DNA from: Bacillota bacterium
GTDB lineage: Bacteria > Bacillota > Clostridia > Oscillospirales > Ruminococcaceae
NCBI GenBank assembly: GCA_023457355.1
Contig: JAEWLW010000068.1
Coordinates: forward strand, 24,413 to 88,412
Length of the DNA stretch: 64,000 bases
Direction of reading: 5' to 3'
The notes below the pieces were generated by a model. That model searched no databases. It was not told the DNA's origin and worked only from the letters and a program-made list of their open reading frames with translations. This document shows positions 50,044-59,645 of the stretch, in pieces (within the stretch, counting starts at the first letter, position 1; every line of letters begins with the position of its first letter). The position numbers and the translations under genes are program-made.

Positions 50044-51766
50044 TATTTATTCGCACCTGAAGTCTTTTTATTTGGAATGTACCTATGCCGTCATAGCGAT
50101 GGTGCTGGCAGCACTCACCGAGCTGGGGCTGCCCTTTTTGCTGGCTGAGCTAATTAACCAGGGGCTTTATTACAATGACACCGTGCTCGTTCTGCGGCTG
50201 GGTGGCATTATGCTGCTGCTGGCTGTTGTCAGCGTCAGCGGCACGTTATTAAACAGCTACTTCAGCGCCAAAATTTCAGCCGGTGTCAGCCGGGACCTCC
50301 GTCGGCAGATCTTTGAAAAAATTGAAAGCTTTTCGTTGCCTGAGACGGACCATTTTGGCACAGCCTCGCTGATTACACGGTCGACAAATGACGTCACCCA
50401 GGTGCAAAACTACATCTATGTTCTGCTGCGTCTGGTGCTGCGCGCACCCATTATGATTTTAGGCGGCGTCACACTGGCTTATCTTAAAAGCCCGACCCTT
50501 TCCATTGTTTTGCTGCTGATGCTGCCGGCGCTTTTTTTAATGGTTACCGCAATCGCCCGCCGGGGGATGCCGCTTTCAACCGCCATGCAGCAAAGGCTGG
50601 ACAGGGTCACGCTGGTTATGCGCGAAAAACTGACCGGTGTTCGCGTTATCCGGGCTTTTGACAATGAAGACTATGAGAAACGGCGCTTTGACCGCGCAAG
50701 TCGCGATTTGACCGAAGCTTCCATTAAAATGAACCGCACCATGGCGCTGCTGTTCCCCGCGGCCAATGTGGTTATGGCGGCGGCCACAGTGGCCATTGTC
50801 TGGTTTGGCGCCATCAAGGCGGTGCAGGGCACCATACTTGTTGGCGACATTATGGCAATGGTTCAGTATATCACCCAGATACTGATGTCGATCATGATGA
50901 TTTCGATGGTTTTTGTGATGCTGCCACGCGCAATGTCATCGGTCAAGCGCATCACCGAGGTGCTCGATACCGAGCCGGAAATCAACGACCCCGACCGATG
51001 CCAGACGGCGCCGGGAAAAGGGCAGCTCGCCTTTAAGGATGTGAGCTTTCGTTACCCCGGCGCACAGGATGCGGCGTTATCTCACATCAGCTTTACGGCA
51101 GAGCCCGGGAAGACAACGGCAATTATTGGCAGTACCGGCAGCGGAAAAAGCACGCTGCTAAAGCTGGTGGAGCGCTTTTACGACGTCACCGAAGGGTGTG
51201 TCTGTGTCGATGGCATTGACGTCAGGGGCTATGCTCAGCAGGATTTGCGGCAGAAGCTTGGCTACGTGCCACAAAAAGCAGTGTTGTTTTCCGGCAACAT
51301 TGCCGAGAATCTGCGCTTTGGATGCCCGGAAGCCGCCGATGAAACGTTGAAAGCCGCCGTTGAGACCGCTCAGGCTCGCGAATTTGTTGACGAGCGTGCC
51401 GAGGGCTATCAGGCGCTTATAGCGCAGGGCGGAACAAACCTCTCAGGCGGGCAAAAACAGCGCCTTGCCATTGCAAGAGCCATTGTGCGCAAACCGAGCA
51501 TCTATTTGTTCGACGACAGCTTTTCGGCGCTGGACTTTGAAACCGACGCAAAACTGCGCGCCGCACTGCAAAAGGATATGCGTAACACAACGGTGCTGAT
51601 TGTGGCACAGCGTGTTTCCACCGTGATGAACGCCGACCAGATTCTCGTGCTGGATGGCGGCGAGCAGGTTGGGCTGGGCACCCATAAGGAACTGTACAAA
51701 AGCTGTGCCGTCTATCGCGAAATTGTTAAATCGCAGCTTTCGGCGGAGGAAATTGAGGATGAGTGA
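50036..51766 (+). CDS. ABC exporter subunit 1 (heterodimeric multidrug type)
   Basis: 576 residues: six-helix exporter domain (~1-320) and ATPase. Walker A is GSTGSGKSTL, signature NLSGGQKQRLAIARAIV and Walker B SIYLFDDSFSALDFET. The residue after the Walker B aspartate is Asp, not the catalytic Glu, which marks the degenerate site of BmrC/LmrC/TM287-type heterodimers. It overlaps both the MarR gene and the partner gene by 8 nt. Confidence 0.93.
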   Translation: MNNIYSHLKSFYLECTYAVIAMVLAALTELGLPFLLAELINQGLYYNDTVLVLRLGGIMLLLAVVSVSGTLLNSYFSAKISAGVSRDLRRQIFEKIESFSLPETDHFGTASLITRSTNDVTQVQNYIYVLLRLVLRAPIMILGGVTLAYLKSPTLSIVLLLMLPALFLMVTAIARRGMPLSTAMQQRLDRVTLVMREKLTGVRVIRAFDNEDYEKRRFDRASRDLTEASIKMNRTMALLFPAANVVMAAATVAIVWFGAIKAVQGTILVGDIMAMVQYITQILMSIMMISMVFVMLPRAMSSVKRITEVLDTEPEINDPDRCQTAPGKGQLAFKDVSFRYPGAQDAALSHISFTAEPGKTTAIIGSTGSGKSTLLKLVERFYDVTEGCVCVDGIDVRGYAQQDLRQKLGYVPQKAVLFSGNIAENLRFGCPEAADETLKAAVETAQAREFVDERAEGYQALIAQGGTNLSGGQKQRLAIARAIVRKPSIYLFDDSFSALDFETDAKLRAALQKDMRNTTVLIVAQRVSTVMNADQILVLDGGEQVGLGTHKELYKSCAVYREIVKSQLSAEEIEDE

Positions 51767-53615
51767 GACAAACAACAAAAACCAAAACCAGAAGCTGTTT
51801 GGGGGAGGACGGCATGGACCGGGCAGGGGCGCGATGATGTCCACGGCGCGGGCCAAAAATTTCAAGGGCAGCTTTATGCGGCTGGCCGGTTTTCTAAAGC
51901 CTTACACCCTGTCGCTTTTGGCTGTTCTGATGCTGAATATAGTGGCTACCGCCGTTAATGCGCTGGTGCCAAAGGCGCTTTCCGGCGCGGTAAATGAGAT
52001 TGCCCGCGGTACGCAGGCCGCGCTCGCCGGTACGGGCGCGGGTGTCTCCATGATGCTGATCGGCCGTATTTTGGCCATCATCGCGGCCATGTACCTCGCC
52101 TCCTCCGTGGCAAACTATGCGGTGCAGTATCTTCTTGCAGGGCTGACCCAGCGGGCGATGTATGACCTGCGCAAGCGGGCTGACGATAAACTTTCACGCC
52201 TGCCGCTTTCCTATTTTGACAAGCATCCTTTCGGTGATACACTCTCGCGCGTCACCAACGATATCGACACCATTGCAAACTCGCTCCAACAAAGCCTGAA
52301 TCAGGCGCTCAACTCCCTGTTGAGCATCGTTATGATATTTATTGTCATGCTGTCCATCAGCCCGTGGCTCACGCTGGCGGGGCTGGGCGCCATGCCGCTT
52401 GGGGTGATTTTATCCGGTGTGCTCATTAAGTTTTCGCAAAAGTTCTTTAAAGGGCAGCAAAAGTCGCTGGGCGACCTGAACGGCTATATTGAAGAGACCT
52501 ACAACGGCCACGAGGTTGTCAAGGCCTTTGGCAGGGAGAAGGTGGCACAGCAAAATTTTGCACAGCTCAATAACACCCTGTATGATTACGCCTGGAAAGC
52601 ACAGTTTTGCTCCGGTATCATGATGCCGGTTATCGTTTTTATCACCAATCTGGGTTATGTGGTGGTCGCGGTTGCCGGCGGCTATATGATCACCGCGGGT
52701 AAACTTTTGGTGGGCGATATTCAGGCGATGATTCAATATATCCGCCAGTTTTCGCAACCGGTTTCGATGGTGGCCAATATTGCAAACATCTTGCAGTCGG
52801 CTGTGGCGGCTGCCGAACGTGTTTTCGAGCTGCTCGATGAACCGGAGGAGGTTCCCGACCCCGCGCTGCCCAAAACGATCGCCAACGCCAAGGGTGAAGT
52901 GCGCATTGAAAGCCTGACCTTCGGCTATGGCGACGAGCCGGTGCTTAAGGATATTTCAACCTGGGCCAAAAACGGCCAGCGGGTGGCCATCGTCGGCCCG
53001 ACCGGTTCGGGAAAGACGACGCTTGTCAACCTGTTGATGCGCTTTTATGAGCCGCAGCAGGGCAATATCACCATTGACGGGATTGATATTCAGGATATGA
53101 CCCGCGCTCATTTGCGCAGCCATTTTGGCATGGTGCTGCAGGACACATGGCTGTTCAAGGGCAGCATCAGGGAGAACATCCGATATGGCCGACTGAACGC
53201 AACCGACGATGAGGTGGTCGCGGCGGCTAAGGCCGCCTGCGCGCACCGGTTTATCCGTCAGCTGCCGGGAGGTTATGATTTTGAGTTGGGCGAGGATGCG
53301 ACCAACATTTCGCAGGGCCAGCGTCAGCTGCTGACCATTGCGCGGGCGCTTTTAGCCGACCCCGATATCCTGATTCTCGACGAAGCGACCAGCTCGGTGG
53401 ATACCCGTACCGAACAGTTGATTCAAAACGCCATGACAACCCTGATGCAGGGCCGTACGTCGTTTGTTATTGCACATCGCCTGTCAACCATTAAGGACGC
53501 CGATGCCATTCTGGTTGTCAAGGACGGCGAGATTATCGAGCGCGGCAACCACGAGGCGCTCTTGGCTGCCGGCGGCTTTTATAAAAAGCTCTACCAAAGC
53601 CAGTTTGCGCATTAA
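51759..53615 (+). CDS. ABC exporter subunit 2 (heterodimeric multidrug type)
   Basis: 618 residues with a Gly/Asn/Gln-rich N-terminal extension (~1-30), six helices and an ATPase. Walker A GPTGSGKTTL, signature NISQGQRQLLTIARALL (degenerate in place of LSGGQ) and Walker B ILILDEATSSVDTRT with the catalytic Glu. Together with subunit 1 it completes one consensus and one degenerate site. The substrate is unknown; MarR control suggests drugs or envelope stress compounds. Confidence 0.93.
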   Translation: MSETNNKNQNQKLFGGGRHGPGRGAMMSTARAKNFKGSFMRLAGFLKPYTLSLLAVLMLNIVATAVNALVPKALSGAVNEIARGTQAALAGTGAGVSMMLIGRILAIIAAMYLASSVANYAVQYLLAGLTQRAMYDLRKRADDKLSRLPLSYFDKHPFGDTLSRVTNDIDTIANSLQQSLNQALNSLLSIVMIFIVMLSISPWLTLAGLGAMPLGVILSGVLIKFSQKFFKGQQKSLGDLNGYIEETYNGHEVVKAFGREKVAQQNFAQLNNTLYDYAWKAQFCSGIMMPVIVFITNLGYVVVAVAGGYMITAGKLLVGDIQAMIQYIRQFSQPVSMVANIANILQSAVAAAERVFELLDEPEEVPDPALPKTIANAKGEVRIESLTFGYGDEPVLKDISTWAKNGQRVAIVGPTGSGKTTLVNLLMRFYEPQQGNITIDGIDIQDMTRAHLRSHFGMVLQDTWLFKGSIRENIRYGRLNATDDEVVAAAKAACAHRFIRQLPGGYDFELGEDATNISQGQRQLLTIARALLADPDILILDEATSSVDTRTEQLIQNAMTTLMQGRTSFVIAHRLSTIKDADAILVVKDGEIIERGNHEALLAAGGFYKKLYQSQFAH

Positions 53616-53715
53616 ATGATTGGGGTAAGGGACGAAATGATAACCATTTCGCACCTTGAACCGACTTACTGACAAAAGTACTTTTTAAGGCACAGCAACG
53701 GAGGAATTGTGTAAA

Positions 53716-53742
53716 AAAGCGGGGGCCGTCAGCCCCCGCTTT
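53716..53742. terminator. GC-rich hairpin terminator
   Basis: AAAGCGGGGGC, CGTCA loop, complement. The T run (six) is on the minus strand, the plus side has TTT. Confidence 0.7.
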
Positions 53743-53863
53743 CATGTGGGGCGTACTTGTGCACCGGACTGTTCGCAGTGATTGCCACCCTGACTTTATT
53801 AATCGGCCGCGCCTGTGTACAGTATATCACTCGATGCAACAGAAGTCACCTTACCACACGTAA

Positions 53864-53912
53864 AAAACGGTCCGTGTAGAAAATGCCATGGCATTTCTAC
53901 ACGGACCGTTTT
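53864..53912. terminator. Terminator of the fab operon
   Basis: A long stem (AAAACGGTCCGTGTAGAAA and complement, with one bulged A) has A and T runs on both sides. It lies 14 nt beyond the fabZ stop. Confidence 0.88.
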
Positions 53913-53925
53913 ATATTGCTGTTCT

Positions 53926-54339
53926 TTAATTCATCAAGGCGAAAGAAAAGTCGGCGGATATTGCCAGCTCACCGTTGACGGTGCCCTTGCCGCTGATAAA
54001 GTAGAAGGGACCTTTTTGCTTGGTGATTTCACAAACCATTTCGATGGTGTCGCCGGGCAACACCTTGCGGCGGAACTTGACTTTGTCCAAACCGGTGTAA
54101 TACGGCGTTTTGCCCACAACATCCTCTGCAAAAAGCACACAGCAGGTCTGTGCCATAATCTCACAGAGCACCACGCCGGGAACAACCGGATTCCCCGGGA
54201 AATGCCCCTGCAAAAACCACTCGTCGCCCCGCACGGTATAGCGCCCGACGGCGCGCCGCTGTTCGTCGCATTCGGCTTCATCCACCAGCAGCATCGGCTC
54301 ACGGTGGGGTAAAAGCCCCTTAATCGCTTCACGGTTCAT
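53926..54339 (-). CDS. fabZ: 3-hydroxyacyl-ACP dehydratase FabZ
   Basis: Dehydrates 3-hydroxyacyl-ACP in fatty-acid elongation. 137 residues of hot-dog fold; catalytic His46 and Glu60 stand in FLQGHFPGNPVVPGVVLCE. Last gene of the fab operon, 6 nt after fabF. The accBCDA genes that often follow are not here. Confidence 0.96.
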   Translation of the reverse strand: MNREAIKGLLPHREPMLLVDEAECDEQRRAVGRYTVRGDEWFLQGHFPGNPVVPGVVLCEIMAQTCCVLFAEDVVGKTPYYTGLDKVKFRRKVLPGDTIEMVCEITKQKGPFYFISGKGTVNGELAISADFSFALMN

Positions 54340-54345
54340 GGTTGC

Positions 54346-55575
54346 TCACCCCTCGACCTTGCGAAAGGCCAGGCAGGCATTGTGACCGCCGAAGCCCAGC
54401 GAGGTTGAAACGGCCAGTGTGACGTCGGCCTTGCGCGCGGTGTTGGGCACGTAGTCAAGGTCACACTCGGGGTCGGGCTCGGTGTAACCGACGGTGGGCG
54501 GAATCACCCCGTTGTGCAGGGCCAGAACCGCCGCGATGGCTTCAATGGCGCCCGCCGCGCCGAGCATGTGCCCGGTCATCGACTTGGTGGAGCTGATAGC
54601 AACTTTTTTAGCTGTTTCTTCGCCCAATGCCAGTTTGATGGCCAGCGTTTCGCTCTTGTCGTTTAAGGGCGTGCTGGTGCCGTGTGCGTTGATATAAACG
54701 CAGTCGGCATCGCTTAGCTGTGCTTGAGAGACCGCCACCTTAATAGCGCGGCTGGCGCCCTTTGCCTCAGGGTCGGGCGCGGTGACGTGGTATGCGTCAC
54801 AGGTGTGGCCGTATCCGCAGACCTCGGCATAGATTTTGGCCCCTCTGGCCTTGGCGTGTTCATATTCCTCAAGAATGAGTGCACCCGCGCCTTCACCCAT
54901 GACAAAGCCATCGCGGTTTTTATCAAAGGGGCGACAGGCGGTGGCGGGGTCACTGTTCAGGGTCAGCGCCATGCAATTGGTGAAGCCTGCCACGGCCAGG
55001 GGCGTGATGGAAGCTTCGGTGCCGCCTGCAATAATCGCGTCGGCATAGCCGTCGGCAATGGCGCGATAAGCCTCGCCGATGGCGTTGCTGCCGGTGGCGC
55101 AGGCCGTGACAACCGGCAGGCAGGGGCCCTGCGCATTAAAGCGGATGGCGACGTTGCCCGCGGCTAAATTTGAGATCATCATGGGGATCAGCATGGCGGA
55201 AACGCGTCCCGGACCGCTTTTTAAAAGCCGTTCCTGTTCGCGCACCATCGTGTTCAGGCCGCCGATTCCGGAGCCGAAGTAAACGCCGAGCTGCTCGGGG
55301 TCGCAGGTGAGCGCGCTGTCGTCCATTGCCTGCTGTGCGGCCGCAATAGCGTACTGGGAAAAAAGGTCCAGACGCTTGGCCGCCATTTTGTCCACATAGG
55401 GTGTCACATCAAAGTTCTTGACCTCAGCGGCGACCTTCGCTTTATAATCTGTGGTATCGAAGTGCGTGATAAGGTCGATTCCGCTCACACCGGCGGAAAT
55501 ATTCCGCCAAAAGGTTTCAACGTCGTTACCCACTGGGGTGACGGCGCCAAGTCCGGTGATCACAACTCGTTTCAT
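54346..55575 (-). CDS. fabF: 3-oxoacyl-ACP synthase II FabF
   Basis: Condenses malonyl-ACP with acyl-ACP. 409 residues; Cys159 in PVVTACATGSNAIGEAYRAI, His in NAHGTSTPLND and His in SMTGHMLGAAGAIEAI complete the triad. ATG 55575 has AAGGAGG 7 nt upstream, and the N-terminus MKRVVITGLGAVTPVGNDVE is canonical. Confidence 0.97.
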   Translation of the reverse strand: MKRVVITGLGAVTPVGNDVETFWRNISAGVSGIDLITHFDTTDYKAKVAAEVKNFDVTPYVDKMAAKRLDLFSQYAIAAAQQAMDDSALTCDPEQLGVYFGSGIGGLNTMVREQERLLKSGPGRVSAMLIPMMISNLAAGNVAIRFNAQGPCLPVVTACATGSNAIGEAYRAIADGYADAIIAGGTEASITPLAVAGFTNCMALTLNSDPATACRPFDKNRDGFVMGEGAGALILEEYEHAKARGAKIYAEVCGYGHTCDAYHVTAPDPEAKGASRAIKVAVSQAQLSDADCVYINAHGTSTPLNDKSETLAIKLALGEETAKKVAISSTKSMTGHMLGAAGAIEAIAAVLALHNGVIPPTVGYTEPDPECDLDYVPNTARKADVTLAVSTSLGFGGHNACLAFRKVEG

Positions 55576-55588
55576 AAAATTCCTCCTT

Positions 55589-56692
55589 CTACACGCCGGT
55601 TTTTGCTGCGGCGGTAAACTCTTTGTGCAGCGTTTCGATAAGGCGGTGCACTGTGGTGATGCCTTCAATTCTATAACCGTTGGCACCGATAAAGGCAAAG
55701 CCCTGTTCCAGTTTGCCCTTGCAGGCCGAGAGCAGCGCCGCAGAAATACAATAAGGGGCATTTTCGACCGTGCAGGACGAAATGCAGTGCCACGGGCAGC
55801 TTTTAGGGCAGGTTTGGTTATCCTGCGCACGCTGTAAAAAGTCATTTTTAATGGCGCGCCCCGGCAGACCGACCGGGCTTTTGATGATGACGATATCCTC
55901 TTTCTGGCAATTGACATACGCCTGTTTAAAGGCGGGGGAGGCGTCGCACTCCTCGGTGGCGACAAAGCGGGTTGCCATCTGAACGGCGGCCACACCGCGG
56001 GAAAGGATATCGTGGATATCCGCGCCGGAAAAGATACCGCCGCCCGCAATAAGCGGAATGGCGCGCCCGGCTTTTTGCTCCAACGCGTCCAGCGCACTGC
56101 GCAGCTGCGGAATCAGCGCCTCCAGTTTAAAGGCCGGATCTGAGATCTGTTCCTCCGAAAACCCGAGGTGCCCGCCGGCCAGCGGGCCTTCCAGCACAAA
56201 GGCATCGGGCACACGGGCGTATTTCTGTTCCCACCAGCGCGAGATCATTTTGGCCGCTTTGGCGGAGGACACAATGGGCACCAGCGCGATATCGGACGGA
56301 GAAAACTTCGGCAGATCCAGCGGCAGCCCCGCGCCCGAAAAAATGACGTCAATGCCGGCTTCAGCCGAGGTCTTGACCATCTGCGCAAAGTCGGTCATCA
56401 CGTTCATGATGTTGATACCCAGCAGCCCGCCGTTCTCATCGGCCGTCATTTTGGCGCGTGCATCAGCAATTTCTTCCGAAATGCCTTCCTGAACGGCGCG
56501 CTCACGGTTGCGCTCGGCGGGCTTACGCAGCATGGCGATTCCCGCTGCCGAAAGCACCCCCACGCCGCCTTCGTTTGCCACGGCGGAGGCGAGGCGGGAC
56601 ATCGAGATGCCTACCCCCATGCCGCCCTGTACAATCGGGATGGGCGCAGTATACTTGCCCAAGGTGAGCTTGTGATTGTTAAAGTTGAACAT
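55589..56692 (-). CDS. FabK/nitronate monooxygenase-like flavoprotein with Cys-rich tail
   Basis: 367 residues. An FMN TIM barrel of the NMO/FabK family (PIPIVQGGMGVGISMSRLAS, IPLIAGGGIFSGADIHDIL, GVAAVQMATRFVATEECDAS) is followed by a C-terminal segment rich in cysteine (TCPKSCPWHCISSC, APYC). It differs clearly from the real FabK in the same operon. The position between fabG and fabF suggests a role in unsaturated fatty-acid balance or in detoxifying by-products; that is inference. ACP reductase activity is not shown. Confidence 0.82.
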   Translation of the reverse strand: MFNFNNHKLTLGKYTAPIPIVQGGMGVGISMSRLASAVANEGGVGVLSAAGIAMLRKPAERNRERAVQEGISEEIADARAKMTADENGGLLGINIMNVMTDFAQMVKTSAEAGIDVIFSGAGLPLDLPKFSPSDIALVPIVSSAKAAKMISRWWEQKYARVPDAFVLEGPLAGGHLGFSEEQISDPAFKLEALIPQLRSALDALEQKAGRAIPLIAGGGIFSGADIHDILSRGVAAVQMATRFVATEECDASPAFKQAYVNCQKEDIVIIKSPVGLPGRAIKNDFLQRAQDNQTCPKSCPWHCISSCTVENAPYCISAALLSACKGKLEQGFAFIGANGYRIEGITTVHRLIETLHKEFTAAAKTGV

Positions 56693-56735
56693 AGTGTCGT
56701 TTTACCTCGTTTTAAGCCCTAAAAAGCGACGGTTG

Positions 56736-57476
56736 TCACATGCACATGCCGCCGTCTATGCGGATGACCTCGCCGGTGATGTAAGCGGCGCCCTCGCTGC
56801 AAAGATAAACGGCAAGCGAGGCGACCTCTTCCGGCGTTCCCATCCGGTTCATCGGCACGTTTTCGAGCGATGTCGCCAGCACTTTTTCAGAGAGCGCGGC
56901 GGTCATGTCGGTTTCTATAAAGCCGGGGGCGATGGCGTTGCAGGTCACACCCCGGCCGGCCAGCTCGCGGGCGACAGATTTGGTCAGCCCGATCATACCG
57001 GCTTTTGCGGCGGCATAATTGGCCTGACCGGCATTTCCGGAAAGTCCCGCGACCGAGGCGATGTTGATGATGCGGCCAAACCGGCGCTTCATCATAGGGG
57101 TGGCGCACTGGCGGGTCATCAAAAACGCGCCCTTAAGGTTTGTGTTGAGGACGGCATCAAAATCTTCATCCTTCATGCGCATAATCAGCCCGTCGCGGGT
57201 GATGCCCGCGCAGTTGACGAGGATATCGACCTGGCCCCATTCTTTAAGCAGGGTATCAACGGCAGCTTTGGTTGCGGCACTGTCCGAAACGTCGCAGCGC
57301 ACGGCGGTCATGATGTGGCCGTTTTTCTGCGCCTCTTCAACAGCGGCCTGTGCGGCGGCTTCGTTGCCCGCGTACAAAATAGCCACTTTGGCATTTTGTG
57401 CGGCCAGCGCCAGCGCAATCGCGCGGCCAATGCCGCGCGACCCGCCGGTAACAATTGCGGTTTTATTCTCAAGCAT
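56736..57476 (-). CDS. fabG: 3-oxoacyl-ACP reductase FabG
   Basis: Reduces 3-oxoacyl-ACP with NADPH. 246 residues, short-chain dehydrogenase: TGGSRGIGRAIALALA, NCAGITRDGLIMRMKDEDF and the Ser-Tyr-Lys triad in INIASVAGLSGNAGQANYAA, then AKAG. It ends VIRIDGGMCM as usual. It starts 3 nt after the fabD stop. Confidence 0.97.
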   Translation of the reverse strand: MLENKTAIVTGGSRGIGRAIALALAAQNAKVAILYAGNEAAAQAAVEEAQKNGHIMTAVRCDVSDSAATKAAVDTLLKEWGQVDILVNCAGITRDGLIMRMKDEDFDAVLNTNLKGAFLMTRQCATPMMKRRFGRIINIASVAGLSGNAGQANYAAAKAGMIGLTKSVARELAGRGVTCNAIAPGFIETDMTAALSEKVLATSLENVPMNRMGTPEEVASLAVYLCSEGAAYITGEVIRIDGGMCM

Positions 57477-57479
57477 GGT

Positions 57480-58397
57480 TCATTCTCCTCTCAAGGTCGC
57501 CAGTGCGGCGGCAAGAGATTCGGCGTCCTGAACATTTACAATGGTGGCATTCGGCAGGGTTTTCTTCACAAAGCCCGACAGGGTTTTGCCCGCGCCCACC
57601 TCAACGAAGGTGTCGTAGCCGTCGGCAGCCATGGTTTCGAGCGTTTTCTGCCAGTAAACGGGACGGATCAACTGTTCCGCCAGCAGCTGCTTATCCGGGG
57701 TGCTATATGGCGATGCGGTGGAGTTGGCATACACCGGCACCAAGGGCTGCGCAAAAGCATAATGCTCCAGCGCCTTTTGGAGGCCCTCATAAGCAGACTG
57801 CATGAAGGGGGAGTGGAATCCGCCGCTTACCGGCAGCGCTAACGCCCGACCGCCCGCTTGCTTTACGGCAGCGATCAGTTCATCTGAACGGTCACGCAGC
57901 GTTGCCGCTACGATCTGACCGGGGCAGTTAAAGTTGATGGGGTAGCTGTCGCCCACCTGGGCGCAGACCTCTGCGACCTTTTCGGGTGCAAGTTTTAAGA
58001 TGGCGACCATACCGCTTTTGCTGGCTTCGGAAGCCTCATGCATCAGCGCGGCGCGCTCGCACACCAGTTTAATGCCCGCTTCGGTTGAAAAACCGCCCGC
58101 GTAGGTCAGCGCGGCAACCTCGCCAAGCGAGAAGCCCGCCATGCCATCGGGCGCAATGCCCGCTTCACGGACAGCCTCGGCAGCGGCGAGATCGACGCAA
58201 AACAGACAGGGCTGGGTGTTTAAGGTGACGGATAAATCTTCGGCAGTGCCTTCAAAGCACTGCCTAGAGGTGCCGGGGCGAATGGCGTCGGCCAGATCAA
58301 AAATGCGGCGGGCGGCGGGGCTGGCCCCATAAAGGGACTGACCCATGCCGGTATATTGCGCGCCCTGGCCGGCGAACAGGAACGCTATTTTACCCAT
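57480..58397 (-). CDS. fabD: Malonyl-CoA-ACP transacylase FabD
   Basis: Loads malonate on ACP. 305 residues: AFLFAGQGAQYTGMGQSLYG, nucleophile Ser in AGFSLGEVAALTYAG, and VSGGFHSPFMQSA with the catalytic His. It overlaps fabK by 13 nt. Confidence 0.97.
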   Translation of the reverse strand: MGKIAFLFAGQGAQYTGMGQSLYGASPAARRIFDLADAIRPGTSRQCFEGTAEDLSVTLNTQPCLFCVDLAAAEAVREAGIAPDGMAGFSLGEVAALTYAGGFSTEAGIKLVCERAALMHEASEASKSGMVAILKLAPEKVAEVCAQVGDSYPINFNCPGQIVAATLRDRSDELIAAVKQAGGRALALPVSGGFHSPFMQSAYEGLQKALEHYAFAQPLVPVYANSTASPYSTPDKQLLAEQLIRPVYWQKTLETMAADGYDTFVEVGAGKTLSGFVKKTLPNATIVNVQDAESLAAALATLRGE

Positions 58398-59332
58398 TTT
58401 CCCGCACCTCCCAAAAGCGTTGCAGCTTCATCCATCATTTCGGTGATAATGCCGGCACAGCTCTGTTCCTTTTTCATCATGCCGGCGATCTGACCGGCCA
58501 TGAAAGTGCCGCCCCCCAGGTCGCCCTCCTGCACGGCGCGACGCAGTGCGCCGACGCCCTTGGCCTCCAGCGCCTCAACCGAAACATTCGCGTCGGCTTC
58601 CAGCTTCATCAGCTGGCGGGAGAAGGGGGTTTTAAGGCAGCGCACAGGGTGCCCTAAGCGCTTGCCGGTGGCGACGGTATCGATATCCTTGGCTTTGAGC
58701 ACGCGCTCTTTATAAACGGCGTGTACATTGCATTCATAAGCGGTTAAAAAGCGGGTGCCGACCTGTACGCCGATGGCGCCCAGCATCAGGGCGGCGGCGA
58801 CGCCGCGCCCGTCGCCGATCCCGCCGGCCGCAATAACCGGAATTTTTACCGCGTCGCAGACCTGTGGCACAAGCGCCATGGTGGTCAGCTCGCCGATGTG
58901 CCCGCCCGATTCACAGCCCTCGGCAATAACAGCGGTTGCGCCGCTGCGTTCGGCCAGTCTGGCAAAAGCAACCGAAGCGACGACGGGCAGCACGGCAATG
59001 CCGGCTTGGCGCCACATCGGCATATATTTGGCGGGCGTGCCGGCGCCCGTGGTCACAACCCTGACCCCTTCTTCAATAACAACCTGCGCCACCTGATCAG
59101 CAAATGGGCTCATGAGCATGATATTGACACCAAACGGCTTATCGGTGAGGGTTTTGGCTTTTCTGATTTGGTTTCTGAGCCACTCGGCGTCGGCGTTCAT
59201 GGCCGAAATCAACCCCAGCCCGCCCGCGTTTGAGACGGCGGCGGCCAGTTCGGCGTCGGCAATCCATGCCATGCCGCCCTGAATGATGGGGGCATCAATA
59301 CCAAGCAGCTCACAAAGCGGCGTTTTGATCAT
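58385..59332 (-). CDS. fabK: Enoyl-ACP reductase II FabK
   Basis: FMN-dependent reduction of enoyl-ACP. 315 residues: CELLGIDAPIIQGGMAWIAD, VITGAGTPAKY-like VVTTGAGTPAKYMPMWR, EGCESGGHIGELTTMALVPQ and IPVIAAGGIGDGRGVAAALM, the FabK signatures. No FabI is in the operon, so FabK should be the main reductase and triclosan resistance would be expected. It lies between acpP and fabD. Confidence 0.94.
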   Translation of the reverse strand: MIKTPLCELLGIDAPIIQGGMAWIADAELAAAVSNAGGLGLISAMNADAEWLRNQIRKAKTLTDKPFGVNIMLMSPFADQVAQVVIEEGVRVVTTGAGTPAKYMPMWRQAGIAVLPVVASVAFARLAERSGATAVIAEGCESGGHIGELTTMALVPQVCDAVKIPVIAAGGIGDGRGVAAALMLGAIGVQVGTRFLTAYECNVHAVYKERVLKAKDIDTVATGKRLGHPVRCLKTPFSRQLMKLEADANVSVEALEAKGVGALRRAVQEGDLGGGTFMAGQIAGMMKKEQSCAGIITEMMDEAATLLGGAGKWVK

Positions 59333-59336
59333 AGTC

Positions 59337-59564
59337 TTACGCCTGCAGGGATTCGATGTAAGCGATCAGGCTCTTAACATCGACAAGGCTCTCGTTCATC
59401 TCAAGCTCCAGCTCAAAAGTCTCTTCGAGGTTCATGACAATTTCAACAATGTCAAGCGAATCAAAGCCGAGGTCTTCAAAGGTGGTGTCTATTGTAATTT
59501 CCGAGGGGTCGATTTCCTTATACTCCGCAAGGACCTTGGCTACCTTTTCAAAATTCTCGTTCAT
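59337..59564 (-). CDS. acpP: Acyl carrier protein
   Basis: 75 residues; Ser36 in LGFDSLDIVEIVMNLEE receives phosphopantetheine. It is acidic, four-helix. ATG 59564 is 9 nt from AAAGGAG; an ATG two codons earlier is only 3 nt away and is rejected. Its activating transferase may be the Sfp-type enzyme at 15.2 kb or an AcpS elsewhere. Confidence 0.97.
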   Translation of the reverse strand: MNENFEKVAKVLAEYKEIDPSEITIDTTFEDLGFDSLDIVEIVMNLEETFELELEMNESLVDVKSLIAYIESLQA

Positions 59565-59645
59565 GATCATATTCTCCTTTAATAAAAAATTCGTTTTGAA
59601 TTTATGTTAAACGCGCCGTCTTAAAAGCGCGATGAACAGCCTTCG

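Larger units (their letters stand above)
53616..53925. other. Gap between converging ABC and fab operons
   Basis: No gene is supported. Two hairpin terminators (53716-53742, 53864-53912) separate the operons. Confidence 0.6.

Noticed and set aside
56676..57842. 388-codon plus-strand frame
   Set aside because: Antisense to fabG and fabD; His/Gly-rich composition typical of antisense frames in this GC range.
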